This document shows positions 55,051-63,704 of a DNA stretch of 64,000 nt, piece by piece. The translations under genes and the position numbers were made by a program. The stretch spans positions 62,001-126,000 of the forward strand of contig CAAGIO010000023.1 of the NCBI GenBank assembly GCA_900769945.1, read 5' to 3'. Below the pieces are notes generated by a model. That model did no database searches. It was not told the DNA's origin and saw only the letters and a list, made by a program, of their open reading frames with translations. Origin of the DNA: Bacteroidales bacterium. GTDB lineage: Bacteria > Bacteroidota > Bacteroidia > Bacteroidales > F082. Position 1 is the stretch's first letter; each line of letters starts with the position of its first letter.

Positions 55051-56100
55051 TCACCTCAGCACGATAACATCTCCCACTTGCAACACCGAGTTCTCGTCGA
55101 GACCGTTCATCTTGAACAGCCTGTCGAGACGTACCGCATAATATTGGGAAATCTTCGTCAAGGTCTCGCCTTTCTTCACCACATGCACCTTGTTACCGTC
55201 GGCAGCGCGTTGGCGTTTCGGTCCCACATACAGCACCTCGCCCTCAACGAAAGTCTTTTTTGAACCGAGGTTGTTATACTTAACCAACTGTCTCTCTGTG
55301 GTCCTCAGTTCCTTGGCAAGAGCGGCGAGGCTGTCACCGTCTTTTGTGATGATGAACTTCACCCCGAAGTTTATCCTGACATAATGCTTACCCGGCGTCA
55401 CTGCGACCACCTTGCATTTCATAAAGTCGGGGGCGACAGACGGCACTATATCAGGGCTCACCTTTGGTTTCTGTTTCTTCTTCTTTTCACTCTCCGCCTT
55501 AGGTGCCGGCTTATCCTCCTTCTTCTCAGGTGTCTTCTTCACCGTGCCGTTCTTCTTGACCTTGAACTTACCGCTTGTCACCATCTTGTCGTACTCATAA
55601 AGCTCATACGTCTCAATGATGTTCACGAGCACGGCGGCGTAAGTAGGTAGAGTGGCATAACCAGCCTTCTTCAGTCCTTTTGCCCAGCCTTTATAGTCGG
55701 TAATCTTCAGTTCGTACAGGTCTTTGTAGCGGTCCCTCTTCAGGAAGGCGGAATGGTCGCGGTACGATTCAGCGGCGTCATTATATACCCGGAAGCACTC
55801 GTTAGGCGCATCGTCGTCTTTGTACATCTTCTTCCCCTTCCAGTCGCTGTGGCACTTTATCCCGAAATGGTTGTTGCCCTTGGTGGCAAGCTCGCTCTGC
55901 CCATTTCCCGACTCCAAAATGCCCTGCGCCAATGTGATAGACGCCGGTATCTTGTTCAAAACCATCTCTGTCATGGCAATATCCTTATACTTATCAATAT
56001 AGTCGAGCGTCAGCTTGTTCTTCTGCCTGTTTTGGGCTTCCAAACCTAATACACTGAGCATCAACAATATAAAAAATATCTTCCTAAGAATATTACCCAT
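55051..56100 (-). CDS. Glucosaminidase with two LysM repeats
   Basis: A 349-residue exported cell-wall hydrolase. The signal peptide is MGNILRKIFFILLMLSVLGLEA. The glucosaminidase domain (about 40-175) has LAQGILESGNGQSELATKGNNHFGIK with the catalytic Glu and YATLPTYAAVLVNIIETY. A Lys/Pro-rich linker (180-215) follows, then two LysM modules (about 245-295 and 305-349) for peptidoglycan binding. It probably trims glycan strands during growth or division. A TAATTTTG -7 box lies 32 bases upstream. Confidence 0.9.
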   Translation of the reverse strand: MGNILRKIFFILLMLSVLGLEAQNRQKNKLTLDYIDKYKDIAMTEMVLNKIPASITLAQGILESGNGQSELATKGNNHFGIKCHSDWKGKKMYKDDDAPNECFRVYNDAAESYRDHSAFLKRDRYKDLYELKITDYKGWAKGLKKAGYATLPTYAAVLVNIIETYELYEYDKMVTSGKFKVKKNGTVKKTPEKKEDKPAPKAESEKKKKQKPKVSPDIVPSVAPDFMKCKVVAVTPGKHYVRINFGVKFIITKDGDSLAALAKELRTTERQLVKYNNLGSKKTFVEGEVLYVGPKRQRAADGNKVHVVKKGETLTKISQYYAVRLDRLFKMNGLDENSVLQVGDVIVLR

Positions 56101-56131
56101 TATGTTTTAAAAAAAAATTTTTGTAAAAATA

Positions 56132-56139
56132 CAAAATTA
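56132..56139 (-). promoter_or_regulatory. Promoter -7 box of the glucosaminidase gene
   Basis: TAATTTTG on the minus strand, 31 bases upstream of the ATG at 56100; no -33 match at the usual distance. Confidence 0.5.
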
Positions 56140-56278
56140 ACGTTAACGAGGGGGAAAATATTATCCTTGCATTAAAACGATAGCATTTTACCAAAGAGAG
56201 GAAGGCTTTAATAACAAAACAAAAGCGAGTTTTAAATATTATTTTACATCTTATTAATAAAAGATAAATGAATTTTAT

Positions 56279-56286
56279 TATTTTTG
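56279..56286 (+). promoter_or_regulatory. Promoter -7 box of rsmG
   Basis: TATTTTTG, 18 bases before the rsmG ATG at 56305. A possible TTG start at 56284 lies inside this box, another reason to prefer the ATG. Confidence 0.5.
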
Positions 56287-56304
56287 CGGATTATAATTAA
56301 AGAA

Positions 56305-56931
56305 ATGGATTCTTCGATAATAAAGAAATACTTTCCTCATCTTAACGAGGCGCAATTATCTCAATATGAGCAGCTTAGACCATTATATCAAGAATGGAAC
56401 AGCAAGATAAACCTTATTTCACGTAAAGACATGGACTGTTTTTACGAGCATCATGTGCTACACTCCTTGGCTATTGCGAAATATTTCGATTTGCTTCCGG
56501 GCATGAAGGTCATGGACATCGGGACGGGAGGCGGTTTTCCGGGCATTCCGCTTGCGATAATGTATCCGCAGACGAGTTTCCTGCTTGTTGACAGCATTGG
56601 GAAGAAAATCAAGGTGGTGCAGGACGTGAAGGAGAAGCTCGGCTTAGATAATGTCACAGCAGTACAGGAGCGTGCTGAGAAAATCAACGACAAGTTTGAT
56701 GTCATCACAAGCCGAGCGGTGACACAGCTTCCCGACTTCGTGAAATGGTGCAACAACAAGCTAAGGATAACCAACGACATAGAGGCTGGAGGCGTGCTTT
56801 ACCTCAAAGGCGGCGACATAAAAGAAGAGTTAGACAGCGTCCCGAAGAATTGGAAAAGGAAGAAAATAAACATCTCAAAATGGTTCTCCGAGCCTTATTT
56901 TGAAGAGAAATATGTAATTCATCTATATTAA
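56305..56931 (+). CDS. rsmG: 16S rRNA (guanine-N7) methyltransferase RsmG
   Basis: A 208-residue class I methyltransferase that makes m7G527 in 16S rRNA. The core shows NLISRKDMDCFYEHHVLHSLAI, then KVMDIGTGGGFPGIPLAIMYP (SAM loop), VDSIGKKIKVV and FDVITSRAVTQLP. Its loss gives low-level streptomycin resistance in other bacteria. It has its own -7 box. The M16 peptidase gene follows after 10 bases, so both are likely on one transcript. Confidence 0.93.
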   Translation: MDSSIIKKYFPHLNEAQLSQYEQLRPLYQEWNSKINLISRKDMDCFYEHHVLHSLAIAKYFDLLPGMKVMDIGTGGGFPGIPLAIMYPQTSFLLVDSIGKKIKVVQDVKEKLGLDNVTAVQERAEKINDKFDVITSRAVTQLPDFVKWCNNKLRITNDIEAGGVLYLKGGDIKEELDSVPKNWKRKKINISKWFSEPYFEEKYVIHLY

Positions 56932-56941
56932 AATTAAAACC

Positions 56942-59749
56942 ATGAAAAAAAGATTATTAACATTGTTGGTCATTGTCGCTTTTGCAATCACAGGATTTGC
57001 ACAGCAGGCGATGCAGTTGCCAACCGACCCTAACGTAAGGATTGGCAAGTTAGACAACGGAATGACTTATTATCTGAGGCACAACGAGAAGCCTGCGCAG
57101 AGGGCTGACTTCTACATTGCCCAGAAGGTAGGCTCCATCCTTGAGGAGGAGAGCCAGAGAGGCCTCGCACACTTCCTTGAGCACATGGCTTTCAACGGCA
57201 CCGTAAACCTTCCGGACATGACGCTGAGGGACTATCTGCAGAGCCGAGGCATCAAGTTCGGCGAGAACCTCAACGCCGGAACAGGTATCGACCAGACAGT
57301 ATATATGGTCACCAACGTCCCCACAACACTTCCGGGCCTCGTTGACACCTGCCTCCTCATTCTTCACGACTGGTCAAGCTTCATAGCCCTTGAGGAAGAA
57401 GAGATTGACAACGAGCGCGGCGTCATCCTCGAAGAGCTGCGCACCCGTGAGAACGCTAACGAACGAATCATGAAAGAGATTCTCCCTCAAATCTATCCTA
57501 ACAGTCCTTACGCTAACAGACTCCCAGGCGGACTTCCTGAAGTCATCGCGAACTTCGAATACCAGACACTCCGCGACTACTATCAGAAATGGTACCGTCC
57601 TGACCTCCAAGGCCTTGTCATTGTTGGCGATATTGATGTCGATGCAATAGAAAACCGCATCATCGAACTATTCTCCGACATCAAAGCCCCAGTCGATCCC
57701 GCACCAAGACCTTTATTCATGATAGAAGACAACGAAGAACCTATCGTAGCCATCTGCTCCGACCCAGAACAGACAAACTACGAAGTCAATATCTTCTACA
57801 AACACGAGACAACACCTTTCAACCTCAGAAACGATATAGGCTACTGGATGTCAAAATATGTGCTCTCAATCATCTCCGACATGCAGATTAACAGACTCCA
57901 AGAGCTCGCACAGAAGCCAGACGCTCCTTTCGTTTACGCCTACAGCTACTACGGAGACTACTACATCTCCCCGACAAAAGACGCTTGGAACAACATCGCA
58001 ATGGCGAAGGACATGAGCGGCATCGACGAGGCCATCACCGCAATAGTGACCGAGAACAACCGCATGCAGCAGTACGGCTTCACAGCATCAGAATATGAGA
58101 GAGCCAAAGCCGACTTCATGAAACAGATTGAGAACAAATACAATGAGAGGAACAACACCGAGAACCGATTCTACGTCAACGAGTGCCTCGACAACTTCCT
58201 CACCAACGAGCCTATGATGGGCATTGAGACAGAATACACACTCTATCAGCAGATAGCTCCAAACGTCCCGTTAGAGACCATCAACGCTTTCGCCGCCCAG
58301 CTTATCCCTGAGAACAACCTCGTCATCACAGTGACGACACCAAAGAAAGAAGGCGAGACAGCTCCAACGAAAGAACAGATACTCGCAGTTTACAACGCAG
58401 CCAAAGACATTGAAGTTGAGCCTTATAAAGAAGAAGTGTTTGAGGGCCCTATGGTTGAGAACCTGCCTAAAGCCGGCAAGATAAAGAAAGAGACTCTCAT
58501 CCCTGAAATGGACGCCACGATGCTCACTCTCAGCAACGGCATGAAAGTCGTCTATAAGAAGACAGACTATAAGGAGGACGAAATCAGGTTCACAGCCTCA
58601 AGCCCTGGCGGCATCTCAGCACTGCCTCAGAAGGACTTCGTTACCCTACAGGCACTGCCCGAACTCATTACCCTCGGCGGAGTGGGCAACTTCAGCGCAA
58701 TAGACCTCCCCAAGGTCCTCGCGGGTAAAAAAGTCAACGTCTCTCCATTCATCAACACCTATTACGAAGGCATGAACGGCTCCTGCTCTCCTAAAGACCT
58801 TGAGACAATGATGCAGCTCATCCACCTCTATTTCACCGCACCACGCCAAGACAACGAGGCATTCACATCCTATATCCAGAGAAACAAAGCCATGCTCGAA
58901 AACGTAGAACTCGACCCAATGGTCACCTTCTCCGACTCGCTAACAAAGATTATGTATAACAACCACCCTCTCAGACTAAGGATGAAAGCCTCTGACCTCG
59001 ATATGATTAACTACGACGAGGCAATGAAGATGTATCAGGACAGATTCGCCGACCCGAACAACTTCACCCTTTACTTCGTAGGAAATATCGATATCGACAG
59101 CTTCAAACCTCTTGTCGAGCAGTATCTCGCCTCTCTGAAGAAGAAGAAACGCAAAGAGTCGTGGAACGACATCAACCTTAACATCACAAAAGAAGACCAT
59201 ATCTGCCACTTCAACAAAGAGATGCAGAACCCTAAGACTTCTATTTACATGATTCTCAACGGTGAGATGGAATACAACTATCACAACCAGCTTTACATGA
59301 AAGCCCTTTCCGACATCATGGACATCGTCTATACAAAGACTATCCGTGAGGAAGAAGGCGGCACCTACGGAGTGGGAGTCATGGGACAACTCATCAAGAT
59401 TCCTTCAAACTCATATCTCTTCCTCATCGCTTTCGACACCAACGACGACATCTACCAGAAACTTATTAATAAGGTATATGAAGGACTTGAGGACGTGGCG
59501 ACGAACGGACCGAGACAAGAAGACCTCAACAAGGTTGTCGAGAACCTCTACAAGAAACGCGCAGAGAGCCTTGAAGAGAACTCTTTCCATACAAGCGCAA
59601 TCAAGACTCTCGTTGACGACGGCATCAACATCATTGCCGAATATGACGAGATCGTGAAGAGCATGACGGTAGAGTCTATCGCTGATTTCACCAAAGAGAT
59701 ACTTAAATCATACAAGAAAGAGATAGTACAGCTTCCTTTGAGACAGTAA
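56942..59749 (+). CDS. M16 family metallopeptidase (pitrilysin/insulinase-like)
   Basis: A 935-residue exported zinc peptidase. The signal peptide is MKKRLLTLLVIVAFAITGFA. The zinc motif HxxEH is H77-F-L-E-H81 in GLAHFLEHMAFNGT, with the distal Glu in NERGVILEELRTREN about 75 residues on. Four M16 repeats form two clamshell halves; the second half keeps the fold (MKASDLDMINYDEAMKMYQDRF) but lacks the zinc motif. It degrades peptides in the periplasm or outside. It is followed by the MFS gene after 18 bases. Confidence 0.9.
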   Translation: MKKRLLTLLVIVAFAITGFAQQAMQLPTDPNVRIGKLDNGMTYYLRHNEKPAQRADFYIAQKVGSILEEESQRGLAHFLEHMAFNGTVNLPDMTLRDYLQSRGIKFGENLNAGTGIDQTVYMVTNVPTTLPGLVDTCLLILHDWSSFIALEEEEIDNERGVILEELRTRENANERIMKEILPQIYPNSPYANRLPGGLPEVIANFEYQTLRDYYQKWYRPDLQGLVIVGDIDVDAIENRIIELFSDIKAPVDPAPRPLFMIEDNEEPIVAICSDPEQTNYEVNIFYKHETTPFNLRNDIGYWMSKYVLSIISDMQINRLQELAQKPDAPFVYAYSYYGDYYISPTKDAWNNIAMAKDMSGIDEAITAIVTENNRMQQYGFTASEYERAKADFMKQIENKYNERNNTENRFYVNECLDNFLTNEPMMGIETEYTLYQQIAPNVPLETINAFAAQLIPENNLVITVTTPKKEGETAPTKEQILAVYNAAKDIEVEPYKEEVFEGPMVENLPKAGKIKKETLIPEMDATMLTLSNGMKVVYKKTDYKEDEIRFTASSPGGISALPQKDFVTLQALPELITLGGVGNFSAIDLPKVLAGKKVNVSPFINTYYEGMNGSCSPKDLETMMQLIHLYFTAPRQDNEAFTSYIQRNKAMLENVELDPMVTFSDSLTKIMYNNHPLRLRMKASDLDMINYDEAMKMYQDRFADPNNFTLYFVGNIDIDSFKPLVEQYLASLKKKKRKESWNDINLNITKEDHICHFNKEMQNPKTSIYMILNGEMEYNYHNQLYMKALSDIMDIVYTKTIREEEGGTYGVGVMGQLIKIPSNSYLFLIAFDTNDDIYQKLINKVYEGLEDVATNGPRQEDLNKVVENLYKKRAESLEENSFHTSAIKTLVDDGINIIAEYDEIVKSMTVESIADFTKEILKSYKKEIVQLPLRQ

Positions 59750-59767
59750 TAATCAAAACTAAACAAT

Positions 59768-61432
59768 ATGACACAACAATCAATGACGTTACGCGACAGT
59801 GCAGCCATGAGATGGATTGCCTTGTTGCTCTTGGCATTAGCCATGTTCTGCTCATATATCTTCATGGATATATTGTCACCTATCAAGGACCTCATGATGC
59901 TTCCTGTTGAGGAAGGCGGAAGAGCATGGGATTCAACAGCATTCGGCACTATGCAGGGTGCAGAGACGTTCCTTAACGTATTCGTATTCTTCCTTATTTT
60001 CGCGGGCATCATCCTCGACAAGATGGGAGTACGTTTCACAGCAGTGTTATCAGGCGTAGTGATGCTCATCGGAGCACTCATAGAGTATTATGCGGTGTCG
60101 GACGCCTTTATCGGCAGCAGCTTAGAGAAATGGTTCACCAACAACCTCAACTACATTCCCGGATTTGACGAGCTTGGGGTGTCACCATTCTACAGGGGCA
60201 TGCCTGCATCAGCAAAGCTCGCAGCCCTCGGCTTCATGCTCTTCGGCTGCGGCACCGAGATGGGAGGCATCACCGTGTCACGCGGTATCGTGAAATGGTT
60301 CAAAGGAAGAGACACCGCATTGGCAATGGGCTCTGAGATGGCTCTCGCCCGCCTTGGCGTCGCCACATGTATGATCTTCTCTCCTTTCTTCGCAAAACTC
60401 GGCGGAACAATCAGTGTATCACGCTCCGTCGCCTTCGGCGTAGTGCTCCTCTGCATCGCCCTTATCATGTTCGTGGTCTATTTCTTCATGGATAAGAAGT
60501 TAGACTCACAGACAGGAGAGGCCGAGGCAAAAGACGACCCTTTCAAAGTTTCCGACATAGGCAAAATTCTCTCAAGCCTCGGTTTCTGGCTCGTCGCTCT
60601 CCTCTGCGTTCTCTATTACTCAGCAATATTCCCATTCCAGAAATATGCGGTGAACATGTTGCAGTGCAACCTCACCCTCGTGCCTGGCGAAGGCTTCTGG
60701 GCTAATAGCAGCGTGACAATCATACAGTACATCATCATGCTCGTCGTCGCCATCTGCGCTTTCGCAAGCAACTTCTCAAAGAAAAAAGGCATGAAGGTCG
60801 GACTCATGGCATTAGCTGTCGTCTCCCTCATCGTCTATTGCTTTATGGGATACAAGAGAGGCACCGCTGAGACAATCTTCGCAGTGTTCCCGCTCCTCGC
60901 CGTAGCCATCACCCCAATCCTCGGCAACTACGTTGACCACAAGGGTAAGGCAGCCTCAATGCTTATGATAGGCTCCCTCCTACTCATCTTATGCCACCTC
61001 ACCTTCGCTTTCATCCTGCCTCTCTTCAAAGGCAACGCTGTTGGAGGCGTGATAGTGGCTTATGTGACAATCCTTGTCCTCGGCGCATCGTTCTCACTCG
61101 TACCAGCAGCATTGTGGCCAAGCGTCCCGAAACTCGTTGACGAGAAAATCATCGGCTCAGCTTACGCACTCATTTTCTGGATTCAGAACATCGGACTGTG
61201 GCTGTTCCCTCTCCTCATCGGCAAGGTGCTCGACAACACCAACCCACAGATTATAGAGGCCCTCAATAACGGCACCATCACAGCAGAAGAAGCCGCCACT
61301 TCATACAACTACACCGCTCCTTTGGTAATGCTCGCCTGCCTCGGCGTCGCCGCCCTCGCTATTGGCGTGTATCTCAAGAGCGTCGATAAGAAAAAACACC
61401 TCGGTCTTGAAGAACCTAACATCAAAGACTGA
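59768..61432 (+). CDS. Major facilitator superfamily transporter
   Basis: A 554-residue inner membrane protein with about 12 helices. MFS marks include FLIFAGIILDKMGVRFTAV after helix 2 and a long loop between helices 2 and 4 (about 100-150). A central charged stretch (SQTGEAEAKDDPFKVSD, about 245) separates the halves. The family resembles large MFS carriers of Bacteroidetes with no assigned substrate. It could move peptides or sugars, and a link to the upstream peptidase (peptide uptake after cleavage) is only an inference from the 18-base gap. Confidence 0.8.
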   Translation: MTQQSMTLRDSAAMRWIALLLLALAMFCSYIFMDILSPIKDLMMLPVEEGGRAWDSTAFGTMQGAETFLNVFVFFLIFAGIILDKMGVRFTAVLSGVVMLIGALIEYYAVSDAFIGSSLEKWFTNNLNYIPGFDELGVSPFYRGMPASAKLAALGFMLFGCGTEMGGITVSRGIVKWFKGRDTALAMGSEMALARLGVATCMIFSPFFAKLGGTISVSRSVAFGVVLLCIALIMFVVYFFMDKKLDSQTGEAEAKDDPFKVSDIGKILSSLGFWLVALLCVLYYSAIFPFQKYAVNMLQCNLTLVPGEGFWANSSVTIIQYIIMLVVAICAFASNFSKKKGMKVGLMALAVVSLIVYCFMGYKRGTAETIFAVFPLLAVAITPILGNYVDHKGKAASMLMIGSLLLILCHLTFAFILPLFKGNAVGGVIVAYVTILVLGASFSLVPAALWPSVPKLVDEKIIGSAYALIFWIQNIGLWLFPLLIGKVLDNTNPQIIEALNNGTITAEEAATSYNYTAPLVMLACLGVAALAIGVYLKSVDKKKHLGLEEPNIKD

Positions 61433-61461
61433 TAACTGAACTTATTTCTCACTTCTTATCA

Positions 61462-61497
61462 AAACACCCTAGGACATTACGCCTCAGGGTGTTTTTT
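61462..61497 (+). terminator. Terminator after the MFS gene
   Basis: AAACACCCT (61462-61470) pairs with AGGGTGTTT (61486-61494), followed by a run of T to 61498. It ends the rsmG-M16-MFS transcript, 30 bases after the stop. Confidence 0.88.
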
Positions 61498-61626
61498 TAA
61501 TACAATAATGCAAATCAAGGGGATATATACGAACAACGGGACGTAGCAAAAAAAACAGAGATTATTTCAACGGGAATGGCGAAAGAAAAAAAATCCTACG
61601 CATCATATTTGACACATAGGATTCTG

Positions 61627-61701
61627 TGGAAACTGCTGGGCTCGAACCAGCGACCCCTTGCTTGTAAGGCAAGTGCTCTGAACCAACTGAGCTAAGCTTC
61701 C
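61627..61701 (-). tRNA. tRNA-Val (anticodon UAC)
   Basis: 75 bases on the minus strand folding as a cloverleaf. Acceptor GGAAGCT pairs with AGTTTCC (one G-U), the D arm is GCTC..GAGC, the anticodon stem CTTGC/GCAAG encloses CTTACAA, giving anticodon TAC (Val), and the T arm is GCTGG-TTCGAGC-CCAGC. The discriminator is A. The 3' CCA is not encoded. Confidence 0.95.
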
Positions 61702-62246
61702 CTTTGCGAGTGCAAAAATACTATTTTTTTCTTTACAACCAACATATTTTTAATATTTTTATATTAATTTTATAACTAATTCATTTTCAATAAAAAAACA
61801 AACAATATCACTCCATCATTTCATTCCTAAACACCTATCACACACAAATGAATAAGGATTTATTCACTATTATCCACTCAAAATATCATCTCAAATTAGA
61901 AATAATACAATGAAAACAAAATTGTGATACGGGAAAGCACTGACATCAGACAATGGGGAGTAAATGTGGACGACTCATAAGGACACTCAATGGTTCATCG
62001 CCGACAACGTCAAAGGAATACGTGGCTTTCCCACCATTTCATACAAAAAACGAAAACTATTTCATCGAAAGAAGTATCTTCACTGTTATGAATCGGATGT
62101 ATCTTGTTATAGATCGTCTCGTTCAGGCTTGGGTCGAAGTGATCGGTGTATTGGCTGCCCACAAAAAAAGACGGAATCCTATTCCTGCAACAAAAAAGAA
62201 CCCTGCCACGTTGTATTGGGCAAGGTCATAATGGAAAATAAATTTG
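61702..62246. other. Region between tRNA-Val and tRNA-Gly
   Basis: 545 bases with no accepted gene. Frames of about 100 codons exist on both strands (61953-62278) but overlap each other and the tRNA-Gly, and show no known motif. A minus-strand frame (VGSQYTDHFDPSLNETIYNKI, about 62.07-62.16 kb) looks more protein-like than its surroundings and could be a gene remnant. Confidence 0.45.
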
Positions 62247-62319
62247 AGCGGATTACGGGGTTCGAACCCGCGACCTGAAGCTTGGGAAGCTTCCGCTCTA
62301 CCAACTGAGCTAAATCCGC
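62247..62319 (-). tRNA. tRNA-Gly (anticodon CCC)
   Basis: 73 bases on the minus strand. Acceptor GCGGATT pairs with AATCCGC, D arm GCTC..GAGC, anticodon stem GAAGC/GCTTC encloses TTCCCAA, giving anticodon CCC (Gly). T arm GCGGG-TTCGAAC-CCCGT has one G-T pair. Discriminator T; CCA is not encoded. Confidence 0.95.
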
Positions 62320-62359
62320 ATTTCTTATAAAAGTGCTGCAAAAATACAAAATAATTATT

Positions 62360-62367
62360 TATCTTTG
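62360..62367 (+). promoter_or_regulatory. Promoter -7 box of the LOG-family gene
   Basis: TATCTTTG, a perfect -7 match, 25 bases before the ATG at 62393. Confidence 0.55.
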
Positions 62368-62392
62368 CAAAAAATTTTTTAATTATTTAATC

Positions 62393-63100
62393 ATGTTAAA
62401 CATCGCAGAAAAAATAAAGAAAGCTATTGAAGACAGAAAATGGAGCGACATAAAGGCAAACGACTCATGGTCAGTATTTAAAATAATGTCTGAGTTCGTG
62501 AACGGATACGAGACACTCTCAAAAATCGGGCCTTGCGTCGCTATTTTCGGCTCAGCGAGGATAAAAGAAGACAACCCTTATTACGAAATGGCTGAAGAGA
62601 CCGCTAAGAAACTTGTGAGCAAGGGTTTCGGCATTATCACCGGCGGCGGTCCCGGAATCATGGAGGCCGGCAACAAAGGCGCACATGAGGCTAACGGAAA
62701 AAGCGTAGGATTAAACATCATACTCCCCCATGAACAGCACGCCAACCCTTATATCGATAACGACAAGTCAATAAACTTCGATTACTTCTATATCCGCAAG
62801 ACAATGTTCATGCGCTACTCTCAAGGATTCATCGCCTTCCCAGGCGGGTTCGGCACTCTCGATGAACTCTCGGAAGCCATCACTCTCATTCAAACCAACA
62901 AACTCGTTCATTTCCCTATCGTCATGGTAGGAAAAGAATTCTGGTCCGACCTTGTGGAATGGTTTAAAAAGACACTCCTAACTAATAAACTCATCTCTGA
63001 AAAAGACTTAGACATCTTCCATGTAGTTGACACCCCTGATGAGGCGGTCGCCATTATTGACGAATTCTACAACAATTCCGACCTGAAACCAAACTTCTAA
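62393..63100 (+). CDS. LOG family protein (TIGR00730-type Rossmann fold)
   Basis: A 235-residue protein. The conserved nucleotide-monophosphate-binding motif is FPGGFGTLDELSEAI, with GIITGGGPGIMEAGNKGAHE earlier. This is the LOG family (often annotated as lysine decarboxylase-like), known in plants and some bacteria as cytokinin riboside 5'-monophosphate phosphoribohydrolase; the true bacterial substrate is mostly AMP-like and unsettled. ATG 62393 (MLNIAEKIKKAIED) is used: a start at 62333 would overlap the promoter box. It is a single gene ahead of ssrA. Confidence 0.88.
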   Translation: MLNIAEKIKKAIEDRKWSDIKANDSWSVFKIMSEFVNGYETLSKIGPCVAIFGSARIKEDNPYYEMAEETAKKLVSKGFGIITGGGPGIMEAGNKGAHEANGKSVGLNIILPHEQHANPYIDNDKSINFDYFYIRKTMFMRYSQGFIAFPGGFGTLDELSEAITLIQTNKLVHFPIVMVGKEFWSDLVEWFKKTLLTNKLISEKDLDIFHVVDTPDEAVAIIDEFYNNSDLKPNF

Positions 63101-63153
63101 GGAATTTTTATTCGAATGACTAAAAAAATGTGCTGCAATGAAAAAAAAATTCG

Positions 63154-63161
63154 TACCTTTG
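63154..63161 (+). promoter_or_regulatory. Promoter -7 box of ssrA
   Basis: TACCTTTG, 29 bases before the first base of tmRNA. It fits TAnnTTTG; no -33 TTTG is seen. Confidence 0.6.
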
Positions 63162-63190
63162 CACGCTTTTTAAAATTAGTCATTCGACAT

Positions 63191-63588
63191 GGGGTTGACC
63201 GGTTTTGACAGCTTGTAGAATGGTTATGTAAGCATACCGAGCCTTGCAGCGACGCTCGTTAATACTAACTGCAAAAAATTAATTGGCGAAAATAATTACG
63301 CTTTCGCTGCTTAGTTGAAGAACAGTAAACTAAAGCTTAATCCTTTCACAAGGTGAGGGGACGAAACATCTCGCGGATGGAGATTCCCGATTCCGGTCCG
63401 GTAACGAGGTGCTCATCAACTTCGGGATAGCATCGCAGTAGCTCCGACAACGTTGCGAAACCTTAGGAGATAAGGTGCGGCTTAGGGTGTCCGTCCCCTT
63501 GCCACGCTCGAAAACTAATGACGAAATAAGTATGTAGAAAGCATAGTTGTTCCAAGTTTGGACGAGGGTTCGACTCCCTCCAGCTCCA
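63191..63588 (+). ncRNA. ssrA: Transfer-messenger RNA
   Basis: A 398-base one-piece tmRNA that rescues stalled ribosomes. The 5' end GGGGTTGACCGGTTTTGACAG pairs with CAGCTCC near the 3' end (G-U pairs allowed), and the T arm is GGGTTCGACTCCC. The tag frame runs GGC GAA AAT AAT TAC GCT TTC GCT GCT TAG (63285-63314), giving, with the charged Ala, (A)GENNYAFAA. The discriminator A is followed by CCT, so CCA must be added after processing. Confidence 0.93.
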
Positions 63589-63592
63589 CCTG

Positions 63593-63628
63593 AACGTTAG
63601 CGCATTGAATACCAATCGCTAACGTTTT
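63593..63628 (+). terminator. Terminator after ssrA
   Basis: AACGTTAGCG (63593-63602) pairs with CGCTAACGTT (63617-63626), followed by TT and a C/T tract. It begins 5 bases after the tmRNA end. Confidence 0.85.
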
Positions 63629-63704
63629 CTCTTTCCATCAAACAACTCGTTTTTTTCCTACACTTTTGGAATGAACAGATAAGTCTATTGTGTAGCCCAT
63701 CACC

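Noticed and set aside
62123..62341. 72-codon minus-strand frame across tRNA-Gly
   Set aside because: It reads through the tRNA, so it cannot be a normal gene.
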